This document shows, piece after piece, positions 1 through 13,209 of a DNA stretch of 64,000 nucleotides. Each line of letters opens with the position of its first letter. The first letter of the stretch is position 1. The stretch is taken from the NCBI GenBank assembly GCA_037957365.1, contig JARHVA010000122.1:2243001-2307000 (forward strand), in the 5' to 3' direction. This DNA comes from Torreya grandis (taxonomy: Eukaryota > Streptophyta > Pinopsida > Cupressales > Taxaceae). The position numbers and the translations under genes were made by a program. The notes below the pieces were generated by a model, which had not been told where the DNA came from, did not search any database, and saw only the letters and a list, made by a program, of their open reading frames with translations.

Positions 1-1430
1 ATAGCAAAAAAACCTTACTACTATCGCATTTAGCCTTCCCTTTTAGGTTAATCGAGGAAGAAGAACCAAAAGAGGTAGAAGATCAAGAAGGAGAATGATG
101 GGCCTTAACCTTGGATTTCTTCTTCTTCTTCTTCTCATTTACCTTGTCATGGTTAGGAAGAGGATCCTTGAACACATTCAACTTGAATTGGAGTTCCACA
201 AGTGGAGAGCTTTGAGGGGCAGATAAGGTCTTTGCAATACATTATTGGGTGACACAGTCTTAGTTAGAATGCCCCTTAATCTTGTGAAAGTTGTAAAATT
301 TGGTGGGGTCATAGGGATAAAACATCCAAATCCCTTATACTTTTCAAGGGACTTCTTTTCAATTGGCCTCTTAATTAAAGCATTGACCTCCTGGCCATCA
401 TTCTTGTCCTTCTTTTCTATAAGAGTATACATGTCACCATCGCTAGTTGTATTGTGGTTGTGATCACATGAGGAGGATGAATTTTAGGTAGGTACAGGCC
501 AAATGCCTACACGTACCTCAAAAACCTATATCTTTAGACACTTGTTAACAACTTCATTATAAGATGTGGGTTCATGCTTAAGAACCTCAAGGTGAACTTC
601 TTACCTTAATGCTCACATGAACATGTCATAGAGCTGATCATCTAAGAACCTTGTCCTACACATATGGAAAAATAAATGCTACCTATGCACAAATTCAAAG
701 TTTGACTCACCCTTGGTTTGGACCATGGAGGTGAGTGATTAGATGCTGAGGTTAAATGGTTTGGAGATATCAAAGTATTAGAAAAATACATCTAAAAGCG
801 ATTGGAACCTAGAAAGAGAATCTAGAACCAAAAGAGAGTTTTGAATCACAGGGAATGAGCAATGAGGTTCAAAATCATGCATTCATCATGTTCTAAATCC
901 ATACATGCCATCACAAATGTTGTGATATGCTTTATGGGGCTATTGTCTCGAGTCCCACTAAACTTGGGAAGTTCAGGGATTGGAGTAGGAAGGGGAATAA
1001 CATGCACCCAAGTGGATAGAGGATTCCTATGGAGATCTTTGTAGGCATGGTTTATATAGGGTTGGTAATGGGCTCTTTGAGGAGGCTCATAGAGGTCATG
1101 ATACTGTGTATGCCTATAGGGGTCATCATAACCATGGTCATGTGGGATATGGTGTTAAGGCATCTCCCAATATGGGGGATGTTCATGATGGGGATCCTCC
1201 TAATCACATGGTGGTGAATGGCCATGGGAAGAGTATTATTCCCTATGGGGATGATAAGATGATGTAGCATACACAATAGGATGATCACGATGACCTAAAT
1301 CCTCATGGTGTTAGTCATGTGTGGTAAGATGAGGGTCCACATGAGGGCATTGATGTTCAAGATAGGCATCCCATATATCCCTAATATACAAATGGTAGTT
1401 TAAATCCATGTTCTCATCTAAGACCCTAAA
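1..1430 (-). pseudogene. Decayed Ty3/gypsy gag
   Basis: Reading the minus strand from about 1340 down gives a His/Tyr/Pro-rich segment that includes the motif YHDLYEP. A gag-like core follows, with the entry motif IPELPKFSG and then a block containing TKGESNFEFVHR. Next come a better-preserved 84-residue stretch (432-178, Lys-rich) and a Lys-rich then Ser-rich tail that runs off the window start. Order and composition fit a plant Ty3/gypsy capsid polyprotein. The frame is broken by several stops and at least two frame changes, so it is not functional. No zinc knuckle or pol domain is visible before the window edge. The upstream LTR would lie to the right but was not identified. Confidence 0.55.
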
Positions 1431-4260
1431 GGAAGGGTGAAGAGGATGGGAAGGCTCCATAAGAGGTAGACATTGAGTCAAATTTGGGTGCTTGTGTCAC
1501 TTAGTATGGAGATGAGGGGGTTCTCATCATATAGTCTCTTACTAAGAAAGAGGTTTGGGACTCACTTGAGAACTAGTTGAGGCACTTGAACTAAACTAGG
1601 TGCAATTTCTATCTCTTGAGGAAACACACTACCTACTTATAAGGGAAGAAAGGTGCTCTTCATTCAAACGAATCTTCCTAAAATAATCATCAATGATTAT
1701 GTATAAGTCACCGATCCTTAATTATGAAAGGGGGTCATCTTCACCCCTAATAGGTGAATGAAAAGTAGTCTCAAGTCTCGGAGAAGTATCCATGGACAAG
1801 TAAATCTTAGAATGATGAAAAGGTGAGCAAGCCCATTGGTTATAAATTTTCCAATCTTGTTCCTTATGTAACATGATAGGGTCAAGGTCACTATGCTAGG
1901 GCAAAGTGACCTCCTAGGTCCTATGGTGTTCTATTTCAACCTTATCCTATTCATGAATGAGTTTAAGGATAAGACCCTAAATATGGTAGGAATGACATCC
2001 CAAGGATGGGAGAATGACCATGGATACAATGAAACAAGAGCAACATGAGAGACAACATAAAAATCAAATTGTCAGAGAAACAATATAGAGAAGAACACAA
2101 AACCAAATCAAGATCAAACAACATATAAGGGAGCCAAAACATAACTGAAAGCAAAGCCTTATGACTATTAGAGGGGAATTAGCTAAGAGAGCTCTAAATG
2201 AGTTAGAGCTAGTATGAGACCATATGTGAGGTCCAATAAGGGATTCCAAAATGTATCTCCAAGAATGTAAATGGGGCCATGAGGGTTTGTCAAGGGGGAA
2301 CACAATGTACTAAGCAAATACCTAATAAGCTCAAGGGCATTATGGGATACTAGAGATCTATAGAAGCTATCTGATTTGCCAGATTGTGCTAAGCTATAGA
2401 TAGACTTGTAAACTAGGTTAGGCTTAACATGATTGAGTACACAAAGGACAAAAATATCTCTAATGGATATAACCATAGTAAAATAAGTAGCTACGTGGGA
2501 GAATTCAATGCTTAAATAATGAAAAAGCAAACTACTTGAACAAAAGTGCATTACCAAATAATAAATATGTTTTAGAAGCATGCAACTCTAGTAATTGAAA
2601 TAAAATTTTAGAAAGGAAATGGTGTTTTAAAGAGTTAGAGAGAGGTAGAGAGAGTATGCACTTTCAAAAACCTAAGCTAATGCCTTTGCTCAAACAAAAT
2701 TATATCTAGCATGTGATATCTAACTTAATAAAGGGACTACCATTTTAAACAAGTAAACTAAATTATTTGAACAAGATATCATATACCAAGTATTAATATG
2801 ATTAAGAATTAAACAATCCTATGAAATGAAAGTGATTTTGAAGAGGAAAGATGTTTTTAGGTTTAGGAGAATGTATAAACTTTAGAATCTAATCTAAAAC
2901 ATGTTTAAAATGAGTTAAACTAGCATGAAAATAGAAAACCCTATCAAATACACTAATATATAACAATGAAATTTAAATTTGCATAGGAAAGTGCCCTCAG
3001 ATCAAGTGGAAAATACTGTGTATATGTTATACCAACTAGGAATCTAAGTATGAGGTAGCTATAGAGGTAGACAAGGTTGGAATGTAGGGCCAAATACAAA
3101 CCAATGTCCAAATAATAAGGATGAGGTGAAGTGAGAACTTGCAAGAGTGTGTAAAACCAATTTAGGTGCATAAATTAGGTGCAATGAAACTTTTAGAATA
3201 TAGGAACAAGCCATAAAAGAGCAAGAACAACTAGAAGCAACAATAAAATCTCCAAATCAGTATATAGTTGTGTATGGAAACCTCTATCATAATGTAATCT
3301 CAAGATCACCAAGAATGAACAAAGAGAGATTCAAGAAGGTGCAAGAGCCAAAAAATGAAGAAGAAGAGTGAAGAGGAGTGATTTGGAATGATATAAGACA
3401 CCCAAGATCCAACAATCTGCTCGTTTCTATCTGTTGGAGACCAAACAAACTCAGAAAAGGGGCGTTCTATCCAAGTAGTGTCCTAGCCATGTATTTTGGG
3501 CCAAACTATGTGGATTAGGCCATAAGTTAGCCCCAAAAACAATAACCTAGGTTAGTGAGAGCCTTGGGGTGGTCAATGGGTCTCTAGAGGGGTCCTAGAA
3601 GGCATTGGAAGGGCAAAAGACTATAGGGAATGTCTGGAGTGTGCACTATGGATTGGGGAGATGTCCAAGCATGCATATAGTCTCAAATGAGATTGACAAG
3701 GTCAATAGTTTACATGGGAGCTGATATGTAATCATCAAAAGGAGCTAGGTTAAGGGAAGTATGATTAAAAATAGCTTAGGAATGTAACTTTTTGATTTAC
3801 AAATGGTAATTGGTAAACCCCTCCAGGGCGCTATATTGAGGTAACAAATAATAAAGGGAAGAAAGGTTGATTGGAGGACTCTACGATTTGATTTAGGGTG
3901 AGTAGGTTGGATGGTAAGGCACCAAACTTGTAGTTTGGTTGTAATCTTAGTTGTAAGAGTTGTTTAGTTATGTGACAATTTGGTTTATGTCCCGAGTTGA
4001 CATCTCAACTATCTTTTGGCTTGTTTGGTGGGAGTGGGCACTTGTTGGCCCACCACTTGGGGTGTTTTCCTATTTTACCTTGACAACTCTGTGGTTTTTG
4101 GTTTCTGTCCATATTCTTGAGGTTTGTATCTCATTATTTTTTTAGTGCTCCCTTCAGGACTTGATCATGGTTGGTTATGTTCACTCCTACCAGAACACCA
4201 CCTACTTTGTGCTTTTTTCATCTTTTTCATGTATGGGTGAGGGCCCTTTCCCTCAATATC
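1431..4260. other. Non-coding, probably old retroelement leader or LTR
   Basis: No ORF here resembles a known protein. The 132-codon minus ORF at 2581-2183 has the hydrophobic, Leu/Ser-rich composition of a chance frame and no recognisable domain. The position directly upstream of the minus-strand gag suggests leader or LTR sequence of that same element, but no LTR partner, primer site or target duplication was found. Confidence 0.3.
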
Positions 4261-6129
4261 TATCAATTTTTTTATTAATTTAAAATAATAAAAAATATAC
4301 TAAAAAATAATATTAACTAATATAATATATAAATTATTAATTTTTAAATTGCTTATTTTTGTTCATATTTTGTTTGTCACATATTTTTTGTGGTACATAC
4401 AATTGCACTTGACAACCATATATAGGGCCTTTGTATATCATTTATAGCAATAGCCATGAGGACTAGGAGTCACTTTAGAAAGGGTTGTGTCCATTCCAAA
4501 TTCATCCATAATAAACTTCACGCAACAAGCATTTAAGCTTTAGAATTTTATCATATGATACATCTAGTTCATATGGGTCTAATTTTTTTTGTTATTCAAC
4601 ATTGCCTATATAAATCATGGTAAAAGATGGAAACATTAAAGGAAATACATATATGTTTTAATAGTTTGGTGTGCTCAAAATTTCATATTATATATACAAA
4701 ATATTTTGACTGCAATTTAATACAAATAATTATACATAAATCTATGATTCATGCGACAATTAGACTTAGTTTTCAAACCTAAGCATAAATATATTTTTAT
4801 TTCAATTATAGATAATTAAATTAAAAAAAAAAAAAACACCTAAGGTTGATACAACATAATTTACATATCCAAAACATATTTCTTCTTCTCTCAAACTCCA
4901 ACCATAGGCTCACCTAAGAAAAAAATAACAACATAGTTATTAATCCATCAAAGCAATAGTTTTTTTAGCATAGAAATGGGCCTAGTTTTTTTATAAGTAC
5001 CATTTAATAGATTGGGAAATCCTAGTCACAATGCAACTCAAAATACACTTTGAAGTCTTATGGAAGCATAAATGATTATTTTAAAACACACACCAATATT
5101 AAAACTTAAATAAAAATAACTAATTTTACTACACAAACTAAAAAACAAATTTCTTGGTTGGACTTGGCACTACATGGAGAAAATAGAAATAGAATTTGGT
5201 ATGATGGATAATCATAATGGTACAGCCTTATAAGTTTACAACCTTAACATTACAAAGAAGAAAAAATATATTTGCAATAGTGGTGGAGGGTGGGTTGAAA
5301 TTGATAAAATATGTATTTTAAGTTCTTAACTTGTAATACTGTCCACTCATATATTTATATTTTTAATAAAAGTTAACATGGTATAATAGTGTCAGTCAGA
5401 TTTTAACTTGTAATATTATCCATTCATAAAATTATATTTACATAAAAATTAATATGGTATAATAGTGTCAGTCGAATTTCTTTTTGAATGGAAATAATTC
5501 TAGGTGACGATCAAATAGATGTCAAATTTAAGGTTAAAATTAAAAGTGAACACACTCGCTATAGTACAACCCACCACCAACCCCTCGATGCCATTGTAGA
5601 ACACCTTCTGGCATAATAATAGATTGATTGATTTTGGATAAATATATTTTTGTAAACCCCTAAAAATGGCCCCTAGGCATTTATTAGCCTTAAAAAATTC
5701 TATCACTAAGGTACTCATATATTTAACAATTATTGGTACAAATTAGGTGTTTTAATCTACCAAGACACATATTCATTATGATTACAAGGCCCAAAAATAT
5801 GGAGGGTATAATTTTGGGGTTTTGTATGTTCCCAATAAATTATGGTACATTCATGGTTTATGGTCCCATCTATTTTTAAAAAAAATTACCATTTGATGTC
5901 AGTTTATATGTAAATAAGGTTCTAGTTTGAATTCAAATCAGCTATAAATACATGGACATCTTAGTGCATTTAAACATATAGAGATCATTTTAAAAAACAT
6001 ATACCATTTATTATTCACAAAAATTTGTTGAACATTTAATTTTTTTTAGAGAACTAAATAAATCATTAGAACATTCATTATAGAACTAAAATGGATATTA
6101 ACAACACATTGCATTGCACTTTATTTATC
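4261..6129. other. AT-rich intergenic DNA, left target flank
   Basis: This stretch is very AT-rich with many homopolymer runs, including about 14 A near 4820. It has no coding signal apart from the tandem duplication listed separately. It is the left flank of the large element starting at 6135, so it should once have been contiguous with the sequence after 26259. Confidence 0.5.
5326..5477. repeat. 77-bp tandem duplication, two copies
   Basis: Two adjacent units, 5326-5402 and 5403-5477, both begin TTAACTTGTAATA and end with the block TATAATAGTGTCAGTC. They differ by scattered substitutions and a short indel, so the duplication is not recent. No coding or regulatory role is apparent. Confidence 0.8.
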
Positions 6130-6134
6130 TAGCC
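6130..6134. repeat. Target-site duplication TAGCC, left copy
   Basis: TAGCC directly precedes the left copy of the long repeat. The same five bases follow the right copy at 26255-26259. Five bases is the usual duplication length for plant LTR retrotransposons. Confidence 0.6.
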
Positions 6135-8481
6135 ACTATTGACTACTATACTTGCACCCTTGTGAAGGTAGTTTTAGGCCTTCACAGTCTCAAGTAACAT
6201 GGAGATAATTATAGGCTATGGGTGGATTAATAGGTGGATTGAATATCTAGATTATAAGGGCTATCTCCCCTTGATGTATCAGTTAGGATCTCCACTCTAC
6301 ATTACTAGCTTGCAAAGTAAAAGAGAAGGTAAACTAAAAGGAAAACCTATCTAACTGGGGTGATACACCAAAATGTGACCTAAATTTATGTAGTATGAAC
6401 TAAGAGGATGAATAAGGACATAAAAATTATTACACCTCTCAAATTAAATCCTCCAAAGATCAATGTTTCACACAGAGGCTCAGACTTGATGCATGATCTA
6501 AGGCAGCTAGTCAATAGGTCTATCAAGGACACTACAGAGAGCTCACACTTACCATACATACAAGATGATTATAACACACTATGAAACATATAAATATGAG
6601 ATAAAACCTAAAAATATGTTATGAGGAAAGGAAAAAATGAAAGGAAGTCTATACTATCATTGTCATTCATCAACAAACCATGAAAATACACTAAACACAA
6701 GCTTTGAGGATGTATGAATTCTATCTTATTCATTAAAAATAGACAAGTAAAAGTGTTTTTATGAGAATGGAATTTCCAAAAATTAGGATAAGGATTTTCA
6801 AATGTCAAAAATTGGTTTACATATAATGAGAATGAGAGACAGGAGAGAGAGAGAGAGACAAGAGCCCCCAAAACTAGGAAATATTACCTTTACTTAGTCC
6901 TTTTCAAACTCCAACATAGTATATCTTGATTAATATATTGTTTCCTTATAAAAAGTGGAATAGGGGTTGATATGAGACATTTTTTTTATATTTTAAGGAG
7001 TATTGAAGAGGTCATCATCCTTGATTGGTGGATTTTGATCAATAACAATGCCTAAATCCTTGTTCAAGAACCCTATATTCTTGGTTGAATGCCTCTTTGA
7101 ATATAAAAGGTCATTTAATTGAAATTAGTTATTTGATTCAAATTAAATTATTAATTTTAAACCTTATAAAGACCATTAATGAGGTATTTCCATCTTCCTT
7201 GGTTGTTGGAGCTCTTTGAGTGTAAGTTTGACCATTTCAACATACTAGGCGTTAGAAGGAAGAAGAGTGTGATTAGGAGTCACTGAGGACATTTAAACCT
7301 TTGAAACCTTCTCCAAAATTAATTTTACTTATTCCAAACTTTAAAATTTTTATGAGGGAAGGAGAATCATCAATAAAGTCCTTGGAAAACTTCTATCCAT
7401 CATTTAGTTGTATTTGAACACTTGATTCCTTCACATGAGTAAAAAGCAAAGGAGAGAGAAATAAGAGTTTTTGCATTTGATGAAGAAAATTACCACCATG
7501 TATGTATTATAATAATGACTTAAGACCTAAAAAAATTAATTTTTAATGATCAAATATCCCAAAAAATTCAATTTCTCTCATTTAGCATGCTTTAGCACCC
7601 CTTCCTTGTAACCCTAAAACTTGAAAATCTCCTTGTATAGAATATTTTATGAATAAAATTGGAAACTTGGGAAAATTTTTGAGTACCATATATCCAATTA
7701 TAACTCCAACAAAAACTTTCATGATCAGAATCCAAGTGTAAGTACTCCTTTTCCTTCATTTTATTCTTCAATTAGGCCTAATTAGGCCTCTTAGGTTTAG
7801 AAAGAGAGAATTGGCCCAAATGACCACCCAAACATGTGAAACTATCCAAAAGTGTGTGATAAAATTTACATGGCCTAATACCATCATCCATGCCAAATTT
7901 AGGGTCTTGATACCTTGTGGAAGTATGCAAACCATGAAACCACCTTGCTTCTTAGGCTTATTTTGACCCTGTTTGGGACTGCCTCAAAACATGTGCCTAG
8001 TTTGATCACATCAAGAATATACCATAGAGGTTTTTTACCTTTAATATTTATTATAAGTCATAAATAACCTCATACCATTATTTTTAAGTTATCCCCTTCT
8101 TAGAACACCTAAAAAACACCAAAAAGCATGAAAAATAGGGTTTCTAGAGTAATCTATATAATTGACATAAAAAAAACATATGTGGATAACATAATTGGAT
8201 TAATAAAAAACATAAAATAGGCTTTAGGAATAAATTATGGCATTTTATGTGGATTTTAAGTCCATTTCTCTTGACTGGTCATAATCAGGGTTTTAGAAGG
8301 GTTTAAGACCTGTCTAGGGTCTTAATGATTGTTCATAAATATGGGACATATAAATGACCTCATTCCACTTGGAAAAAATTATTTAATAACCTCCTAATAT
8401 ATACAAAATGTATAATATTCCCATGATAAGTTTGAGATATGGTACAAGCATCTGAAGTTACTCTTAGGGTGGCTTGCTTAG

Positions 8482-8502
8482 CTCTCTTGAGGCTCAAGAG
8501 AG
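8482..8502. repeat. Short hairpin conserved in both giant LTRs
   Basis: CTCTCTTGA, a 3-base GGC loop and TCAAGAGAG form a perfect 9-bp stem. The same perfect stem is present in the other LTR at 17710-17730 although the surrounding sequence has diverged. It is followed by the conserved GGGTCCTAACACTCC. Role unknown. Confidence 0.6.
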
Positions 8503-9400
8503 GTCAAATCTGAGTTTTGGGTCCTAACACTCCACCTCACTATTTGGAGAGGTAAATAAACATATAAAAAAATATTATCCATGATAATTCATGATATTAT
8601 AGTAATTATTACCCCACTGTATGCTCAAGGTACACTGATCAGGGTACTTGGGGTTAAGGGCTTGTCTCTCTCATGCTAATCCTCAAGGGTGTTTGAGTTG
8701 AAACCTGAGTGTTTATGTCACATGTAAGTGTGTTGAGATCCTTTACATGAATTTGAGTTTCATTAAGGAATATTAATGATTTTTTTCATGTTTTATTTAT
8801 GCTTTGAAACCAAATGGACCCATTTAGTCTCAAGACTGCCCCTTGTCAATGGAGTGGGCAAGGTATGAGACCAAAAAATGGGTATGTATGCTATTATTAA
8901 AAAAATAAGATTATTATGAACATATTTTTTAACTTATAAAAACCATATATACCAATTATTAAGGTGTGGTTATTCCCATGGAACCTTTAAAACACCAAAT
9001 TCTCCCATGATTGGTTGTAGGCCTGTGACTATGTTAAGGCAAGGAAGCTCATTTTGGGTTTAAAACCTCACAATTCACCTCACCTATATATTAAGCTCTA
9101 AAAAATATTCAAAATTATCAATTAAAGTAATCCATGATGATTCTTTATAGGCATGACCTCTCAAACTGGCCTAAGACACTGAACTCCATAATGGAGGGTT
9201 TAAATTCACAATAGGCCTGATGACCTTAGAGCTCCATTAATAGAGCATCCTATCAATTTTAGATGTATAAAATTGATGAAAAAATTTATATATGTCATAA
9301 TTGTGTCATTCACACTCTCTCTCAAATGTTATTGTGCCAATTTCACTAAAAAGGCACTCTTCACCATTGAGGGTATGAATGGCCTGCAGGGTTGGTCAAG

Positions 9401-10740
9401 ACTGTAGGTGGAGATAGGACTAAATTTATTTGTTTTTAAAGATTTAAATTCACATAAATAGTCATATTTAGGTTAATTAACCTTATTTAAGTTCCAATGA
9501 TGTCTTATAACTCCTTCAACATGTTTTTCTAGGTCTCATTTAGGCTTAAGGTTTGCCTATCCTCTCTCAGCCTGTAGGTGTCTTTAAGGATCATGACTGT
9601 GTATTTTGGTATTTAAGACCATACCTATACTTAAATGAATATTTAAATAAATTTAAAATTTTTTCCCATCCTAATTAGTCTTACAATCCTCTACTAGATT
9701 TTATTTTAGGTATACACTTTGGACTATCTCTTCCAAATAGACTTGTAGGTGGCAATCAACCTCATGATTGTGTATGAGGTTATCTTGACTGTGTATTTAG
9801 GTTTGAGACCTCATTTTGAAGGTATTTTATCTTATCCTCACTCATTAAACATGTTTAAATATAGCAAATAGGTTTAAACACTTTAAAATATGCTCTACTA
9901 CGTATTCAAGTTTGAGAATAAACTAGTCTTTGAAAAGGCCTGTAGGTGTCTTTTATGGTACTTGACTATGTTTTTTTTGGGCCTGTAGGTATCTATTTAA
10001 GGTTTTTGAATATGTATAATTCATTTATACCTTAACATATTTTAAAATGGAGATTAATCTTGATTGGATTCCTAATTGAGCTTGGATTTCTTTTCAAACA
10101 CCTTGTTCTTCCTCTCCCTAGGCCCAAGACTAGTCTATCATTCCTTGTAGCCTATAGGTGTCTTTAGATAGTTCCTAGACTACATAATATTATTATTAGA
10201 CCTAAATTACACATTTAAGACCTAATTTTTCAATGGCCTTGAGTTTTTATGTCATCCCAACACTTTCACACACACTCTACTCCTAACTTAAAGCTTAAGT
10301 CTGTTGTTACTAGTATCGACCTGTACGTTACCATGAGAATATTGACTGATAGGAGTTTAAAAGTATCACTTTTAGTTCAATAGTTATCTTCAATGAACAT
10401 TTAATTGGTTTAGATACCACTTTAAAACATATATCCAACACCTCTACCTCTTTATTATCCTCATGCTCCATTACCTCATGCTCCTTTAGACATCTTAAGG
10501 TCCATATTACTGTAGGTCACTATTAGCTATAGGTGAAAATTAGGTTTTAAAAGATCTAGAAAAATCTTGAAACATAGATTTAGAAACCTTTTGATATGTT
10601 AAATAAAACTCTTGTAAACTGAGACTCAAACTCATTTCATACATATTTATACCTCTCATGCATCACTTTCAATGTAGCATGTTGGACTGCACTTTCACCT
10701 ACATGGTTGTAGGTGTATATTTGACATTCCCTGTAGGTGG
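9401..10740. repeat. Dispersed TGTAGGT motif cluster in LTR
   Basis: The motif TGTAGGT(G), or a one-base variant, recurs near 9403, 9573, 9744, 9940, 9983, 10152, 10511, 10527, 10708 and 10732. Most intervals are roughly 40 to 200 bp. It is often followed within 30 bases by a GACTATG or GACTGTG word. The same arrangement is repeated in the second LTR between about 23160 and 24500. This may be decayed internal repetition or repeated protein-binding sites. Confidence 0.45.
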
Positions 10741-12519
10741 AGATGTTAGTTAAAAAAGACATTAATAGGTTTATAACATGGAATAAGATGATTTATTACC
10801 TAATGAAATTATATAAACTCCATAGACCTTCTTATCTCTTCAAGTTTTATCAAATACTGTATATAGAGTGACTATGCTTTGTCTTTACTTGACTGCAGGT
10901 TTCATTTTAGGCTTGATTATAGGTTTAACCTAAGCTTGTGAATGATATTTGAGAAAATTAACTTGAAACACCTCATTATCTTATATCCAACTCAGAAAAA
11001 CCTTAATAACGACTAAAACTCCTTAAAAAACTTACCAGTGTGTCCTTTGAGTCTTAGTCCTTCAAGCTTGTCCATTATGCCCAAACTAGATGTAAGGTGA
11101 TGATTGTACTTATACGGATTGAGAAAAAGTATCTTTTCCTATCAACCTAATACCTTATTTCTATTAAATATCTAGGTAACTTGGTATTCTTTAATCTCTT
11201 CTGTGATCTATCTCATCTTATATCTTAGTCACGTTTCCATATTTGAGGCTCCTTTATGTTGGTTTGATATTGATTAAGGTCTAAAAATGAGGACCTACAG
11301 GGTTAAGTTCATGTAGTTATCATTTGAGGATTGTTTAGGTATATATAGAGGCACTTTTTGAGTTATTTAACTCATTTAATAGTATCAAACTAATACATAT
11401 CTTCCTTGTTACTCCTTGAAGGCTCACAAAGCTTCAAGACATGCATCAACTCACCTTCAGCTCACCTAACGGTCTCACAACTGACACATTGGAGGAAACA
11501 CTTATGATCATCATGAAAGTGTGAATTTTAACTCTTATCTTAAATTATCTTCACTTTCAATGATGCAATATCATATTATAACCTTACACCATGATGTATC
11601 ACTAGCATTTGATCCAAAATTAGCAACCAAAACTCCACTGGACTGTGCAAACCTTGACAATATCTCATAGAGCAAGCACACTTGAAGAATATGAAACAAA
11701 GACCATCTATAAAAAAATAACACAAAATCCATGAAACCAAAGGATCGTAAATGAATTAAAATCATTAAAAACCTTTGAGAATGACCACCATGAAAAGGAA
11801 ATAGAGACTTGTAGCAGTACTCACTGAAACAACCTGTACACTAAGACATTCCTCTTCCAAGTGAAGACACATTATGGAGATGAGTTGACTGATGAAACCA
11901 TCATAAAAAGGATATATAATACCTCTAAAAATTACCCTTAAAACTATTTATTTCCATTAATTTATGAATTGTATACATAGGTGTAATAATAGACCCCTCT
12001 CAAATGAATAGGTCATAGTGACCTATTGTCAATCTTAATAATTGTTCATAAATAATAAGACATAAATATGAAAAACATTCCACTGATTTCAAGATTAATA
12101 GGACCCCTAACAATAAAAAAAGTTTCATCTCCTAGCTCCTAACTTTATTCTGTCCATACTAAGCACTTAAAAATTGTCGTTGTAGAGCTACCAAGAAGGT
12201 TGATATGGGAGATAAATCAATTTTATTCATTTTAAGATCTAAAACCTCTTCCAAATCATTATTTTTACCATATCATGGACAAATAATGTCCTGAAGATTC
12301 TTAAATCTTGATTTCACCTTGATAATTGTACGGATGGCCTCACAATAGGCCTTTTTGGCACTAAAACTACCATAAACACTTGAGAAGCCTAATGAAAATG
12401 CTAAAAAATGTATCCATTAGATCTTTTTAGGCCTAAAAAATTACACCATATCTTGACATAAAAAAATTCAAGTGGTAGGGGTGAAAATTTGACCCACGAG
12501 GTCAAAATTGTCAACATTT

Positions 12520-12537
12520 TAGCAACTCAGCTGGGAA
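12520..12537 (+). promoter_or_regulatory. Candidate plus-strand primer-binding site
   Basis: Five bases inside the left LTR edge, TAGCAACTCAGCTGGGAA resembles the primer site starting TGGCGACTC that I recall from Tat/Ogre-type gypsy elements; the mismatches are mostly transitions. If real, the element is plus-oriented and its ORF is antisense. A competing minus-strand candidate sits at 15187-15204. Confidence 0.3.
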
Positions 12538-13209
12538 GTATTCTTGCTATACTTAAGAAACAGAACATTGACATCACTTTAAAGCTCATAAGATCAATAT
12601 TACACTATAAAAAAATCACTATTAGACCTTGAACAATTACCACTACTCTTAACTCAAGATAAGACAATTTCTTGCTCCTTAAAGATAAAAAAGAAAAGAC
12701 AACAAAGTAAGGAAACTAGACTAACAAAACACATGTGTTATCAAAGCACTTATGAAACAAAACATGAGAAAACTAATGTGCTTAATAACACTTGGAGATT
12801 TTTTTTTTAATTACAACTAACCTTCAAAGAATCCTCCTTTAGGATCAAAAGGAAAGTTTTTTGGATCACTTAATTCATGAGGTATGCAATGATGTGTGAA
12901 ATCACACTTAATTGAATTCCTACTTAGTTGATCCTTTTTCTTGAATGACAACACGTATGACATACCTTGTAGTAGGTATACATCATCAAATAAATATTGA
13001 ATGAACACATAATGGTCTTGAACTTCATTTTATACCTTCTGTAGTTGTTCTTCTTTGGCAGTGGTCTCTAATATGGCCAAATATTGGTTTACAAGATCAA
13101 CTACATCATGAACATCATATAACTACTTAGAGTAGCCTACCTGGACCTTAGTATCCTCTTGAAAACTTTCAATCTATCCATCAATGTCTCCACAAGAGAG
13201 AGAGAGAGT

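Larger units (their letters stand above)
6135..12514. repeat. Left giant LTR, 6380 bp
   Basis: It is homologous over its full length to 15208-26254 minus the nested copia. Matching landmarks include the block near 6160 with 15230, the hairpin at 8482 with 17710, the block at 9032 with the copia insertion site, and the end block at 12485 with 26225. By eye, one 110-bp segment is about 84% identical, and indels are common. A (GA)n run lies at 6846-6860. No ORF in it resembles a known protein; the 64-codon minus ORF near 11571-11765 is not preserved as an ORF in the partner copy. Confidence 0.7.

Noticed and set aside
862..1288. Short ORFs on both strands (60, 62 and 78 codons)
   Set aside because: Low-complexity frames rich in Met/Ile opposite or out of frame with the His/Tyr/Pro-rich gag segment; no domain.
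1963..2581. Minus ORFs of 63, 79 and 132 codons
   Set aside because: Overlapping frames with hydrophobic chance composition and no recognisable motif.
6846..6862. (GA)n microsatellite, also near 13195-13208 and 16081-16102
   Set aside because: Simple slippage repeats with no sign of function.
7771..7784. 14-base palindrome AATTAGGCCTAATT
   Set aside because: Not kept in the partner LTR near 17016, so likely private drift.
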